A stretch of 64,000 bases of DNA from Acidobacteriota bacterium (GTDB taxonomy: Bacteria; Acidobacteriota; Terriglobia; Terriglobales; Acidobacteriaceae), in assembly GCA_021781795.1 (NCBI GenBank), contig JAJXWA010000005.1:1-64000 (forward strand), written 5' to 3'. Below, one piece after another: positions 15,727 through 24,425 of the stretch. The notes under the pieces are model-generated. The model ran no database searches. It had not been told where the DNA came from and saw nothing but the letters and a program-made list of their open reading frames with translations. Both the position numbers and the translations under genes were made by a program. Numbering within the stretch: the first letter of the stretch is position 1; each line of letters starts with the position of its first letter.

Positions 15727-16725
15727 ATGCACGTTCTTCGGGGAATGATCGTCGCTGCCTTGGCCGGGGCCGGCCTTGCCATCGCCGCGGCGCAGGACGC
15801 ACGCCTGCTCGTCGCACAAAAGGGCTTGGCCAGCCTCGGCATCATGGACCCCACCACGGGGATCGTAGTTGCCTCCGTGCCCGAGGGTGGCGTCACGGGC
15901 CACGAAGTCGCCGCCTCACCCAATGGCCGCAGAGCCATTGTCCCCATCTACGGCGACTCCGGCGTCGGGCAACCCGGCAGCGATGGCCGCACGCTCGTCG
16001 CCATTGATCTCGCCACCGAGAAGGTCGTGGGCCACATGGACTTCGGCCACGGCGTGCGGCCCCACTGCCCGGTCTTCGGACCCAAAGACGGCCTGCTCTA
16101 CGTGACCACCGAGCTGGACCACACCGTCACTATCCTTGACCCCGCCACATTGAAGATCGCTGGCACCATCCCCACCGGCCAGCCCGAGAGCCACATGCTG
16201 GCCATCTCCCACGACGGCAGGCTCGGTTACACGGCCAACGTCGGCCCCGGCACCGTCTCCGTCCTCGACCTGCAGGCGCGCAAGCTGCTCAAGGTCATCC
16301 CCGTCTCCGGCAGAACGCAGCGCATCTCCGTCTCCATCGACGACAAATGGGTCTTCACCGCCGATCAGACGCAACCCCGCATCGCCGTCATCGACACCGC
16401 AACCAGCACCGTCGCCCACTGGATTCCGCTCAGCGGCATTGGCTACGGCAGCGCGCCCACGCCCGACGGCCGCTGGCTGCTGATGGCGATCCCGGACAAG
16501 AATGCCGTTGCCGTCATCGACCTGAAGACGATGACCGTGGCACGCACGGTCGAGGTCGGCAAATCGCCGCAAGAAGTGGTCCTCCGCCCCGACGGCAAGC
16601 TGGCTTACGTCTCCTGCACAGCCAGCCACCAGGTCGCCGAGATGGACCTGCGCTCCTGGCAGACGCGGCGCTACTTCTCCACAGGCCTCGGCACCGACGG
16701 CCTGGCTTGGGCACGCGGCAAGTAA
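15727..16725 (+). CDS. Exported YVTN/NHL-type beta-propeller protein
   Basis: The 332-residue protein has a signal peptide (MHVLRGMIVAALAGAGLAIAAA, cleavage after AAAQ) followed by a seven-bladed propeller-like run of beta repeats: LDPATLKIAGTIPTG, VLDLQARKLLKVIPV, VIDTATSTVAHWIPL, VIDLKTMTVARTVEVG. Such YVTN propellers are periplasmic or extracellular binding scaffolds or lactonase-like enzymes. GGAGGG lies five bases before the ATG. It is convergent with the E2 gene at 10 bases' distance. Confidence 0.85.
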   Translation: MHVLRGMIVAALAGAGLAIAAAQDARLLVAQKGLASLGIMDPTTGIVVASVPEGGVTGHEVAASPNGRRAIVPIYGDSGVGQPGSDGRTLVAIDLATEKVVGHMDFGHGVRPHCPVFGPKDGLLYVTTELDHTVTILDPATLKIAGTIPTGQPESHMLAISHDGRLGYTANVGPGTVSVLDLQARKLLKVIPVSGRTQRISVSIDDKWVFTADQTQPRIAVIDTATSTVAHWIPLSGIGYGSAPTPDGRWLLMAIPDKNAVAVIDLKTMTVARTVEVGKSPQEVVLRPDGKLAYVSCTASHQVAEMDLRSWQTRRYFSTGLGTDGLAWARGK

Positions 16726-16735
16726 GAGACACCGC

Positions 16736-18325
16736 TCAGTCGATGGGCCGGTTCCAATTCTCCAGCGCCTTCTTGAACTCGGTCATAAACTTGCCCGAGT
16801 CCGCACCGTCGATGAGCCGGTGATCGAAGCCAAGGCAGTGGTATTGCATCGACCGGATGGCAATCGTGTCATTGCCTTCGGCGTCCGTCAACACTACGGG
16901 TTCCTTGCGCAGGCCGCCGATGGCCAGAATCGCCGCTTCTGGTTGATTGAGAATCGGCGTCCCGAACTCGCCGCCAAAGACGCCTGCGTTGGTCAGCGTG
17001 AAGGTTGAGCCCTCCACCTCGCCCGGCAGCAGCTTCTTGCAGCGCGCGCGTCCGGCCAGGTCGCTGATGGCACGGGCAATCTCCACAAAGCTCCGCTTCT
17101 CCGCTTCCTTGATGACCGGCACAATCAGGCCCCACTCCAGCGCCACCGCGATGCCCAAATTCACATGGGCGTGGTAGTGAATCGAATCGCCCACCAGCGA
17201 CGCGTTCAGAATCGGATGCCCCTGCAACGCCTCCACCGCAGCTGCCGCAATGAACGGCATGTACGTGAGCTTGACCCCGTGCTTCTGCTCGAACGCCACG
17301 CGATGATGCTCGCGCAGCCGCGCGATGCGCGTCATGTCGACTCGATACACAGAGTGCGCGTGCGGGCTGATGCGCTTGCTCTCAAGCATGCGCTGCGCGA
17401 TGATGGCGCGCATCTTGCTCAGCGGCTCCACGCGCTCCGTCATGGCGGGCAAGGGCTGCGCGGCGGGCGCGGAGACAGCCGGTCGCGCTGCTGCAGGCTT
17501 GCTCAGGTAGCCCAGAATGTCTTCCTTGGTAATGCGCCCTTCAGACCCGCTGCCGCGCACCAGGCGCAAATCCACCTGATGTTCCTTCGCGATACGCCGC
17601 ACCAGCGGCGAGGAACGCAGTTTGCCCGTCTGCGCGGGCACTTCCGAAACTGCTTCTGGCAACGGGGCCTGTGCAGCAGCAACAGGCGGGATCTCCACAG
17701 CGGCCGCAACCGGCGCCGCACCGGAGCCGCCAATCACGGCCACCACCGTATTCACCTGCACGGTCGCGCCCTCCTCGGTCAGTACGGAGGTCAACACGCC
17801 ATTGGCGGGGGATGGAATCTCCGCGTCCACTTTGTCGGTCGAGATCTCAAACAGCGGCTCATCCTTCTGCACCGTGTCCCCGGGCTTCTTGAGCCATCTC
17901 GTAATGGTGCCCTCGAAGATCGATTCGCCCATCTGCGGCATCACCACCTGAATCCCGCCCGCGGGCGCCTGTGCCGGAGCAGCTGTCGACGCGGCAACCG
18001 GAGCGGCGGGGACCACTGCTTTTGCTGGCGCTGGTGGCGCGGCCGGCGCTTCCTGCTTCGCCGGCGCAGCCTTCACCGCTGGCGTCCCGCTCTCGGCCAG
18101 CACAGCCACCACGGTATTCACCTGCACGGTCGCGCCTTCAGGCACTCTGATCTCGTGCAGCACGCCAGCCGCCGGCGCAGGAATCTCCGCATCCACTTTG
18201 TCGGTGGAGATCTCAAAGAGCGGTTCATCCTTCTGCACCGCGTCGCCAGGCTTCTTCAGCCACTTGGTAATGGTGCCCTCAAAGATCGACTCGCCCATCT
18301 GGGGCATAATCACGTCGGTTGGCAT
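16736..18325 (-). CDS. sucB: 2-oxoacid dehydrogenase E2 (dihydrolipoamide acyltransferase), two lipoyl domains
   Basis: The 529-residue protein has two lipoyl domains with the lipoylated Lys in EISTDKVDAEI (Lys43 and Lys165), Ala/Pro-rich linkers, a peripheral-subunit-binding domain (about 237-275, SPLVRRIAKEHQVDLRLV) and a C-terminal acyltransferase domain ending with the catalytic DHRLIDG (His502, Asp506). It is the E2 core of a pyruvate or 2-oxoglutarate dehydrogenase complex. The exact MPTDVIMPQMGESIFEGTI N-terminus resembles succinyltransferase forms with two lipoyl domains, so I use sucB with caution. lipB lies directly downstream in transcription order upstream (on the same strand), which fits lipoate supply. 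Confidence 0.9.
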   Translation of the reverse strand: MPTDVIMPQMGESIFEGTITKWLKKPGDAVQKDEPLFEISTDKVDAEIPAPAAGVLHEIRVPEGATVQVNTVVAVLAESGTPAVKAAPAKQEAPAAPPAPAKAVVPAAPVAASTAAPAQAPAGGIQVVMPQMGESIFEGTITRWLKKPGDTVQKDEPLFEISTDKVDAEIPSPANGVLTSVLTEEGATVQVNTVVAVIGGSGAAPVAAAVEIPPVAAAQAPLPEAVSEVPAQTGKLRSSPLVRRIAKEHQVDLRLVRGSGSEGRITKEDILGYLSKPAAARPAVSAPAAQPLPAMTERVEPLSKMRAIIAQRMLESKRISPHAHSVYRVDMTRIARLREHHRVAFEQKHGVKLTYMPFIAAAAVEALQGHPILNASLVGDSIHYHAHVNLGIAVALEWGLIVPVIKEAEKRSFVEIARAISDLAGRARCKKLLPGEVEGSTFTLTNAGVFGGEFGTPILNQPEAAILAIGGLRKEPVVLTDAEGNDTIAIRSMQYHCLGFDHRLIDGADSGKFMTEFKKALENWNRPID

Positions 18326-18415
18326 GAATCGTCTTCTCCGCGATGCAAGGCCCGGCGCAGCGCCCGGTTCCTGCCGGATTATAAATCTCCAGCACAGCCG
18401 CGCGCGGTGCCCTCG

Positions 18416-19258
18416 TCAGGTGCGCACAGGCCGTTCAGGATCGCCATGCAACCGCTCGACCTCACGCGGAACCGAAAGCGGCGTGTCCTGACCGGATGGG
18501 AACTGGCCCTGCGTCTCGGCCTTCACCGCAGCCTGCGCGCGCAGCGCATCCAGGCTTTCCGAGGCGAGAATCTGCTCGCCAAACACCTGCCCGAACTGCC
18601 GCGCCGCCTGATCCGCAATGGTCTCCAACTCTGGCAGCCGCGACGAATCCTCTACCTCACGCTCCAGGCTGGTGACCGGCTTGTCCGTAATGCCGCAGGG
18701 ATGGATGAGCTGAAAGTCGCGCAGGTCGGTCGTCACATTGAAGGCAAACCCATGCGACGTGATGCCGCGGGAAACATGAATCCCAATCGCGCCGATCTTG
18801 CGCTCCTGTCCCGCTGCGCCACTTTCGCCGGCAAGACCGCACCACACACCTGTGAGCCCCGCGATGCGCCCTGCGCGCACGCCGAACACACCGCACAGGC
18901 GAATCAGCGCCTCTTCCATCCTGCGCACAAAGTCCACCGGACCCAGCCGCCCGCCCGCGCTGTTGTGCAGGCTGCGCAGATCGAAGATGGGATAGCCGAC
19001 CAGTTGCCCCGGTCCGTGATAGGTCACGTCGCCGCCACGGTTGATGTGGTGCAGCGTCACGCCACGGCTGGCCAGCAGAGCGTCGCTTGCCAGCACGTTG
19101 CTGCGGTCGGCGTTTCGTCCCAGCGTCAGCACAGGTGGATGCTCCAGCAGCAGCAGCACGTTGCCAATGCGGCCCGCGCGACGCAGTTCAACCAGATCCT
19201 CCTGCAAGCGCAGGGCTTCGCCATACTCCGCGCGGCCGAGATAGAGGTACTGGATCAT
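18416..19258 (-). CDS. lipB: Octanoyl-[acyl carrier protein]-protein N-octanoyltransferase (LipB)
   Basis: The 280-residue protein begins MIQYLYLGRAEYGEALRLQE and has the LipB signature RGGDVTYHGPGQ (74-85), the catalytic Lys154 (KIGAIG) and Cys188 (HPCGI). It moves octanoate from acyl-ACP onto lipoyl domains, the first step of lipoate biosynthesis, so it serves the adjacent E2. The ATG at 19258 has GGAAG three to seven bases upstream; a TTG three codons earlier is less likely. The C-terminal tail (about 235-280) is longer than in E. coli LipB and rich in Gln and Arg. It precedes the E2 gene on the same strand by 90 bases. Confidence 0.93.
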   Translation of the reverse strand: MIQYLYLGRAEYGEALRLQEDLVELRRAGRIGNVLLLLEHPPVLTLGRNADRSNVLASDALLASRGVTLHHINRGGDVTYHGPGQLVGYPIFDLRSLHNSAGGRLGPVDFVRRMEEALIRLCGVFGVRAGRIAGLTGVWCGLAGESGAAGQERKIGAIGIHVSRGITSHGFAFNVTTDLRDFQLIHPCGITDKPVTSLEREVEDSSRLPELETIADQAARQFGQVFGEQILASESLDALRAQAAVKAETQGQFPSGQDTPLSVPREVERLHGDPERPVRT

Positions 19259-19353
19259 CGCTTCCAATCACTCGCAATCCACACACGGACTGCCGTGCCT
19301 TTTCCAAGGATAGACCCGCGCGGGGGCGCAGTTCGTTGCCTCGCGTCCGCATA

Positions 19354-19764
19354 TCAATCTGCGGTCGGTCTGGCCTCTCGCGCCTTCTGCAAATACCCAA
19401 GGATGCGGTCTCCGTCCGACCCCTCTATGGGCAGCAGGTTCACTAGCCCGAAGCAGAGATTGGCGAGGCTCAAGCCGTCATGCCGAAGCCAGATCAGCGA
19501 GAGGAGAAGGTTGGTGCATGGGCCCGCAAGGGAGACGAGAATGTTCTTCCAGAGAGGGCCGGGCTCACGCACCAGATACATGCCCTTCCAGCCAATCCCC
19601 ACACGCCGAATTCGCAAACCGACGCAGAGAGCCGCCGCGAGATGCCCGGCTTCATGCAGCACCATGGCGAGAACGCCTAGGCTCATGCCTTCGAAGACTG
19701 GAACAAGCCAGAGGAAGATGATTCGGAGCAGCAAGCGAGCCTCCGGACGGCGATGCCTTTGCAC
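19354..19764 (-). CDS. Small M50-family metalloprotease-like membrane protein
   Basis: The 136-residue protein has the zinc motif HEAGH (His37, Glu38, His41) in its first helix and a C-terminal NLLPIEGSDGDR (Asp117 in SDGD), the second metal-binding motif of S2P/M50 proteases, with three to four membrane helices. The length is minimal for the family, so it is either a compact intramembrane protease or a related peptidase core. Substrate unknown. It lies upstream of lipB on the same strand with 95 bases between. Confidence 0.75.
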   Translation of the reverse strand: MQRHRRPEARLLLRIIFLWLVPVFEGMSLGVLAMVLHEAGHLAAALCVGLRIRRVGIGWKGMYLVREPGPLWKNILVSLAGPCTNLLLSLIWLRHDGLSLANLCFGLVNLLPIEGSDGDRILGYLQKAREARPTAD

Positions 19765-19835
19765 CGCACTGTCCTTTAAGGATTCTTCGCTGCCTGCGCT
19801 ATCAATGCAACGGCACTTTCGTGCGAAATGTCCGA

Positions 19836-20252
19836 TTACTGCTTCGATCTGGTTCTCTGCGCTTTTCCAGTGCCAGAATGAAACTGAACCCAGGAGCCGC
19901 TGCGCTCCAGCTTGTGTTCGAGGAACTCCTTCAGCACCACCGCGCTGTTGTGCTCCGTGTCATGCGCCGCATACACCAGCGTAAGCCGGCCAGCGCGCAC
20001 TGCCTCCAGCAACTGCACACAGGCCACTGCGTTCGCTTCCAACTCGGCCAGGTAGCGACGATGAAACTCCGGCCATCGCGTAGCGTCGGCATGGAACCAT
20101 TGACGCAGTTCTGTGGACGGCGCAATCTCCTTGAGCCATCCATCCAGCTTGAGCTTTTCCTTGGTCACGCCCCGCGGCCACAGGCGCTCCACCAGATAGC
20201 GCTTGCCATCCTTCGGCGCCACAGAATCGTAAGCGCGCTTCAGTTGAATCAT
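19836..20252 (-). CDS. DUF488 family protein (YeaO-like)
   Basis: The 138-residue protein begins MIQLKRAYDSVAPKDGKRYL and includes VERLWPRGVTKEKLKLDGWLKEIAPSTELRQWFHADATRWPEFHRRY, which is the DUF488/YeaO signature. The family is a small cytoplasmic protein of unknown function, often near redox and stress genes. It lies between the qNOR gene and the M50 gene on the minus strand, but the 105-base gap leaves the operon relationship open. Confidence 0.88.
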   Translation of the reverse strand: MIQLKRAYDSVAPKDGKRYLVERLWPRGVTKEKLKLDGWLKEIAPSTELRQWFHADATRWPEFHRRYLAELEANAVACVQLLEAVRAGRLTLVYAAHDTEHNSAVVLKEFLEHKLERSGSWVQFHSGTGKAQRTRSKQ

Positions 20253-20357
20253 GGCATGAACTCCATGCCCTTCGAGACACCTAGCATACTCTCGCCCGTC
20301 CCAATAGACGCGCGGACCGACCTCTTCGATCGACCCGCGCCTATTTTCACGGACAAC

Positions 20358-22643
20358 CTACCGGCCAACCAACTCCGCGTAGCGTTCTTCCTCTTCTACT
20401 TCCAAGCCTTTCTGGCTCTCCTGCTCAAACGAGTGACCCGTCAGAAGGCCCAGCACGAACCAGCCCAGCAAGGCCGCGCCGAGCGCGAAGAGGATATCGC
20501 CCGGCACGCGCATCCAGCGCAGCATCTGCATCGCGGGTGTCTGCAGGAACTCAGCCGAACGCGCATACCACGTGCCCTGCTCCACGGAGGCCCACGCCTG
20601 CAGCAGCCCGATGGGCAGCATGCTCAGCACCACCATGAAGACCAGCCCGAGATTGATGAGCCAGAAGGCTGCCTTCAGCGTGCCCTCTTTCCAGCGCCGC
20701 GCCGGCTGCAGCACGCGCAGGCAGAAGAGCGTGAGCCCGAGGCCCAGCATGCCGTAGACGCCGAACAGCGCCGTATGCCCGTGCACCGGAGTCAGGTTCA
20801 AGCCCTGCATATAGTAGAGAGCGATGGGCGGGTTGATGAGGAAGCCGAAGAGCCCCGCGCCCACTAGGTTCCAGAAGGCGACGGCGACAAAGAAGTAGAT
20901 GGGCCACTTGTAGTTGGCAATCCACGGAGCCTTATCCGTGGGCCGCGCCAGCCGCAGGTTCTCCCACGCCTCATAGCCCACCAGCGTCAGGGGCACCACT
21001 TCCAGCGCGCTGAAGACCGCTCCCAGAGCAATGACCGCTGGACCCGATCCGGCGAAGTAGAGGTGATGGAAGGTGCCGATGATGCCGCCGGAGAGGAAGA
21101 TCGTTGTCGCAAAGAGCACCGCGCGCGTCGCCGAGCGAATCTCCAGCAGCTTGAGCCGCGTAAACAGGAACGCAATCACCACCGTGGCAAAGACCTCAAA
21201 GAAGCCTTCAACCCAGAGGTGAACCACCCACCAGCGCCAGTACTCAGCCGTGACCAGATGGCTGCGCTGTCCGTACATCAGCCCCGCCGCGTAGAACATC
21301 GGAATGGCAATACTCGAGATGAGAAAGAGCGAGAGCAGCGGCCGGTCTTCGCTGTTCTTCTGGAAGGCAGGCTTGAGTGCGCGCACCATCAGCACCAGCC
21401 ACAGCACCAGTCCGATGAAGAGCAGAATCTGCCAGAAGCGTCCGAGGTCGACATACTCAAACCCCTGGCTGCCAAACCAGAACCACAGGTTGCCGAGCTT
21501 CTGCTCGATGCCCAGCCACTCGCCCACCAGTGAGCCGCCCACCACCAGCACCAGCGCAACGAACAGCACATTCACGCCCAGCCGCTGGAACTTCGGTTCA
21601 TGGCCGCTGACCGCAGGGCCTACGTAGAGTCCCGTCGCCAGCCACGAGGTTGCAATCCAGAAGATGGCCAACTGCAGGTGCCACGTGCGCGTAATCGCAT
21701 AGGGCAGGTACTTATCCAGAGGGAAGCCGTAGAAACCTTGCCCCTCCACGCCGTAGTGCGCCGTAATGGCGCCCATCAGGATCTGCACGCCCCACAACGC
21801 CACTACGACGAGGAAGTACTTGATCGTCGCGCGCTGCGAGGGCGTGGGCTTCACGCCAAGGAAGGGATCGCGCGCAGGATAGGGACCATGCACGACGGCT
21901 CTCTCCTGCGACCCATACCACCAGACCAACGCGCCAATGCCCGCCAGCAGCGCCACAAAGCTGACGATGCTCCACAGCACAGCGCCTGCCGTCGGCACGT
22001 TCGCCACCAGCGGCTCATGCGGCCAGTTGTTCGTGTAGGTCACGTTCGAGCCGGGCCGTTCCGTGCTCGTCGCCCACGCAGCCCACCAGAAGAACGCGGC
22101 GAGCTGCTTTTGCTTTGCCGGATCGGTCAGCGCACTCTGTGGAATTGCGTATTCCTTTCGGCCATTCGCAAAGACACCGGCATAGTACGTTGCAAGCTGC
22201 CGGAAGGCTGCCGCGCGATCCGCATCGAGCACGACCCGATTCGCTGATGCGTCATACGTGTTGGTCCGAATCTCCCGCACCAGCTGCGCTTTTAAGACCG
22301 CCTGGCGGTCGGCGTCCAGTGCCGTGAAGTCCTGTGCGCCTAGCTGCTGCGCCCAGCGGTTGAGTAGAAGCTCCGACTCGCGATGCAGCCAGTCCGCGCT
22401 CCAGTCCGGAGCCACGTACGCGCCGTGCCCCCACACTGTGCCGATCTCCTGGCCGCCAATCGATTGCCACACGCCCTGCCCATCTGTGATGGAGGCGCCC
22501 GTAAAGAGAAGTTGTCCGTCCGCGGAATAGACATCCGGAATCGGAGGTGCCTGACTGATCATCTTCCGTCCTACGACTCCCAGGACGGCAAAGGAACCAA
22601 GTATGACGATGGCGAGCGCCACCCAATAGCGCTTGTAGCTCAT
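20358..22643 (-). CDS. norZ: Quinol-dependent nitric oxide reductase (qNOR, NorZ-type)
   Basis: The 761-residue protein combines an N-terminal cytochrome-c-like extension (about 40-215) without heme c motif with a 12-helix NorB catalytic core, the mark of single-subunit quinol-oxidising NO reductases. All ligands seen in the family are present: heme b His322 (RTWHLQ), FeB His475 with Glu479 (HLWVE), His526-His527 (FHHLYF) and heme His621/His623 (HGHTALFG). It reduces 2 NO to N2O in the cytoplasmic membrane and probably detoxifies NO, since no norC, nirK or nirS is near. The ATG at 22643 (MSYKRYWV) has GAGG seven bases upstream; the longer frame starts outside the conserved N-terminus. Confidence 0.93.
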   Translation of the reverse strand: MSYKRYWVALAIVILGSFAVLGVVGRKMISQAPPIPDVYSADGQLLFTGASITDGQGVWQSIGGQEIGTVWGHGAYVAPDWSADWLHRESELLLNRWAQQLGAQDFTALDADRQAVLKAQLVREIRTNTYDASANRVVLDADRAAAFRQLATYYAGVFANGRKEYAIPQSALTDPAKQKQLAAFFWWAAWATSTERPGSNVTYTNNWPHEPLVANVPTAGAVLWSIVSFVALLAGIGALVWWYGSQERAVVHGPYPARDPFLGVKPTPSQRATIKYFLVVVALWGVQILMGAITAHYGVEGQGFYGFPLDKYLPYAITRTWHLQLAIFWIATSWLATGLYVGPAVSGHEPKFQRLGVNVLFVALVLVVGGSLVGEWLGIEQKLGNLWFWFGSQGFEYVDLGRFWQILLFIGLVLWLVLMVRALKPAFQKNSEDRPLLSLFLISSIAIPMFYAAGLMYGQRSHLVTAEYWRWWVVHLWVEGFFEVFATVVIAFLFTRLKLLEIRSATRAVLFATTIFLSGGIIGTFHHLYFAGSGPAVIALGAVFSALEVVPLTLVGYEAWENLRLARPTDKAPWIANYKWPIYFFVAVAFWNLVGAGLFGFLINPPIALYYMQGLNLTPVHGHTALFGVYGMLGLGLTLFCLRVLQPARRWKEGTLKAAFWLINLGLVFMVVLSMLPIGLLQAWASVEQGTWYARSAEFLQTPAMQMLRWMRVPGDILFALGAALLGWFVLGLLTGHSFEQESQKGLEVEEEERYAELVGR

Positions 22644-22896
22644 GATGTGCCTCGATCTGCGGGGCATACTTCTTCCGCTCCGCTATGGTTGACGCTAAGG
22701 TTGGGGGCACAATCGACGCAGGGACTTTAGTCACTGGGGCGCCCAGCGCGGCCAGCGGCGTCTCATTTCCGCGCAAAATGCGGTCTGTTGCCCCGTCCTG
22801 GCACGCGTGTGCTATCAAGGAGTGTGCCTGCCGGCATGGATTTGGATTGCACTCGACGTGAAGGTTCTACTCGCTGCCGGCGCTTAAGGAGATATC

Positions 22897-23343
22897 GTGA
22901 TCACACGCAGAGAGATTTGGATCGCCCTCGCCGCCGCCGCGCTGACCGCTTCAGCCTTTACCGTCGCCGAACAGAAGGCTATGCTCACCTCGGCCATCTA
23001 CGACTGGAACTCCATTCCGGTCAAGACCACGGCCTCGGGTTCGGTCCGCAGCTTCTTCAGTGGACCCACGCCCACGCTCAAGAATCTCGAAGTTCACGTC
23101 ACCACGCTCAATCCTGGGCAGGCGCCGCACCAGCCGCACCGTCACGGCCATGAAGAGCTGCTCATTATCAAGCAGGGCAAGGTAGAGGCGCTCATCGACG
23201 GCAAGTGGCTGCCCGCCGGTCCCGGCTCGGTCATCTTTCTCGCGTCCAATCAACTCCACGGCCTTCGGAATGTTGGCGCCGATCAGGCGGTCTATCACGT
23301 GATTGCGTGGACCAGCTCCGACACTCCGCCCGACGCGAAGTAG
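22897..23343 (+). CDS. Exported cupin-domain protein
   Basis: The 148-residue protein starts with GTG at 22897 behind AAGGAG and carries a signal-peptide-like N-terminus (MITRREIWIALAAAALTASA). The cupin motif 1 is PHRHGHEELLIIKQGKVEALIDG with His81, His83, His85 and Glu86/87, and motif 2 is the PGSVIFLASNQLHGLRN strand pair with His121. The metal site looks complete. Substrate unknown; the neighbours suggest a sugar-related role at most by analogy. It is divergent from qNOR across 253 bases and followed by the ThuA-like gene. Confidence 0.82.
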   Translation: MITRREIWIALAAAALTASAFTVAEQKAMLTSAIYDWNSIPVKTTASGSVRSFFSGPTPTLKNLEVHVTTLNPGQAPHQPHRHGHEELLIIKQGKVEALIDGKWLPAGPGSVIFLASNQLHGLRNVGADQAVYHVIAWTSSDTPPDAK

Positions 23344-23400
23344 CAGATGCCAGCCGCGACGTGGATTGCCCATGCAGTGAGGCTCAGACGAGGTGATTCC

Positions 23401-24414
23401 ATGAAACTCTCTCGGCACGCTACGCTGCTCGCGTGTGTCCTGTTCACAGCCTTGTTCTCCAGCGCGCAGACTGTGCCCGCCCATCGCGCGCACCACGCGC
23501 TCATTCCGGTTATGCTGCTCGACGGTGCCAGCGGTGGGCCTTATCACAACTGGCAACTCACCACGCCCGTGCTGCGCGAGGCGCTGGAAGAGACCGGCCT
23601 GTTTCAGGTCACGGTGCTCTCCGCGCCGGCCGCGGGCGGCGACTTCAGCCAGTTCAAACCAGATTTCAGCCACTACAAGGTCATCGTGTCCAACTACGAC
23701 ACAGAGGACTGGCCCGCTGATTTGCGCACCCAGTTTGAGTCCTATATCCGCAACGGAGGCAGCCTCGTCGTCGTGCATGCTGCGGACAACGCCTTTCCCC
23801 GCTGGCCCGCATACAACGAAATGATCGGCATCGGCGGCTGGCGCGGACGCAACGAACTGTCCGGCCCACACTGGTACTTCGAGAACGGCAAGCTCACCTC
23901 TGACACACTGCCCGGCTCAGCCGGTATGCATGGCGCGCGTCTGCCGTTTCAGGTTGTCACCCGCGCGCCGCAGCATCCCATTCTGCGCGGTCTTCCGCCT
24001 GTGTGGATGCACACGAACGATGAGCTCTACGGCACGCTGCGCGGCCCCGGCAAAAACATGACGGTCCTCGCCACCGCGCACTCCGATCCCCAGAACAAAG
24101 GCACCGGCCACGACGAGCCCATGCTCATGGTGCTCCAGTACGGCAAGGGCCGCATCTTCCACACCACGCTCGGGCACGATGTCTTTGCGATGAGTTGCGT
24201 CGGCTTCCTCACCATCTTCCAGCGCGGCACGGAGTGGGCTGCAACAGGCAAGGTCACGCAGCCCGTCCCGGCAAACTTCCCCACGGCAACCAGCGTGAGT
24301 TACCGCGTTGACCTCGCCGAGATGGACCCGGCCTTCCTGCACGGCGCATCGCCCGTCGTACCTTTACCCAAAGCTGTCAAGTCGAGCGCCACAGCCCCGG
24401 CGGACAAGCACTGA
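23401..24414 (+). CDS. Exported ThuA-like domain protein
   Basis: The 337-residue protein has a signal peptide (MKLSRHATLLACVLFTALFS, cleavage after SSAQ) and a single ThuA/trehalose-utilisation-type Rossmann-like domain: LDGASGGPYHNW, SHYKVIVSNYD, NGGSLVVVHAADNAFPRW, MIGIGGWRGRN, YGKGRIFHTTLGHD. ThuA proteins bind or process sugars, but the molecular activity is poorly defined. GAGG lies eight bases before the ATG at 23401. It follows the cupin gene by 58 bases, so the two may be co-transcribed exported sugar-related proteins. Confidence 0.83.
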   Translation: MKLSRHATLLACVLFTALFSSAQTVPAHRAHHALIPVMLLDGASGGPYHNWQLTTPVLREALEETGLFQVTVLSAPAAGGDFSQFKPDFSHYKVIVSNYDTEDWPADLRTQFESYIRNGGSLVVVHAADNAFPRWPAYNEMIGIGGWRGRNELSGPHWYFENGKLTSDTLPGSAGMHGARLPFQVVTRAPQHPILRGLPPVWMHTNDELYGTLRGPGKNMTVLATAHSDPQNKGTGHDEPMLMVLQYGKGRIFHTTLGHDVFAMSCVGFLTIFQRGTEWAATGKVTQPVPANFPTATSVSYRVDLAEMDPAFLHGASPVVPLPKAVKSSATAPADKH

Positions 24415-24425
24415 AGTCCTCGCCG

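Noticed and set aside
17165..19984. A 939-codon plus-strand open frame antisense to E2, lipB and M50
   Set aside because: Its translation is His/Arg-rich and low-information, with no domain; it arises because GC-rich codon bias leaves the antisense frame open. The minus-strand genes have clear family motifs.
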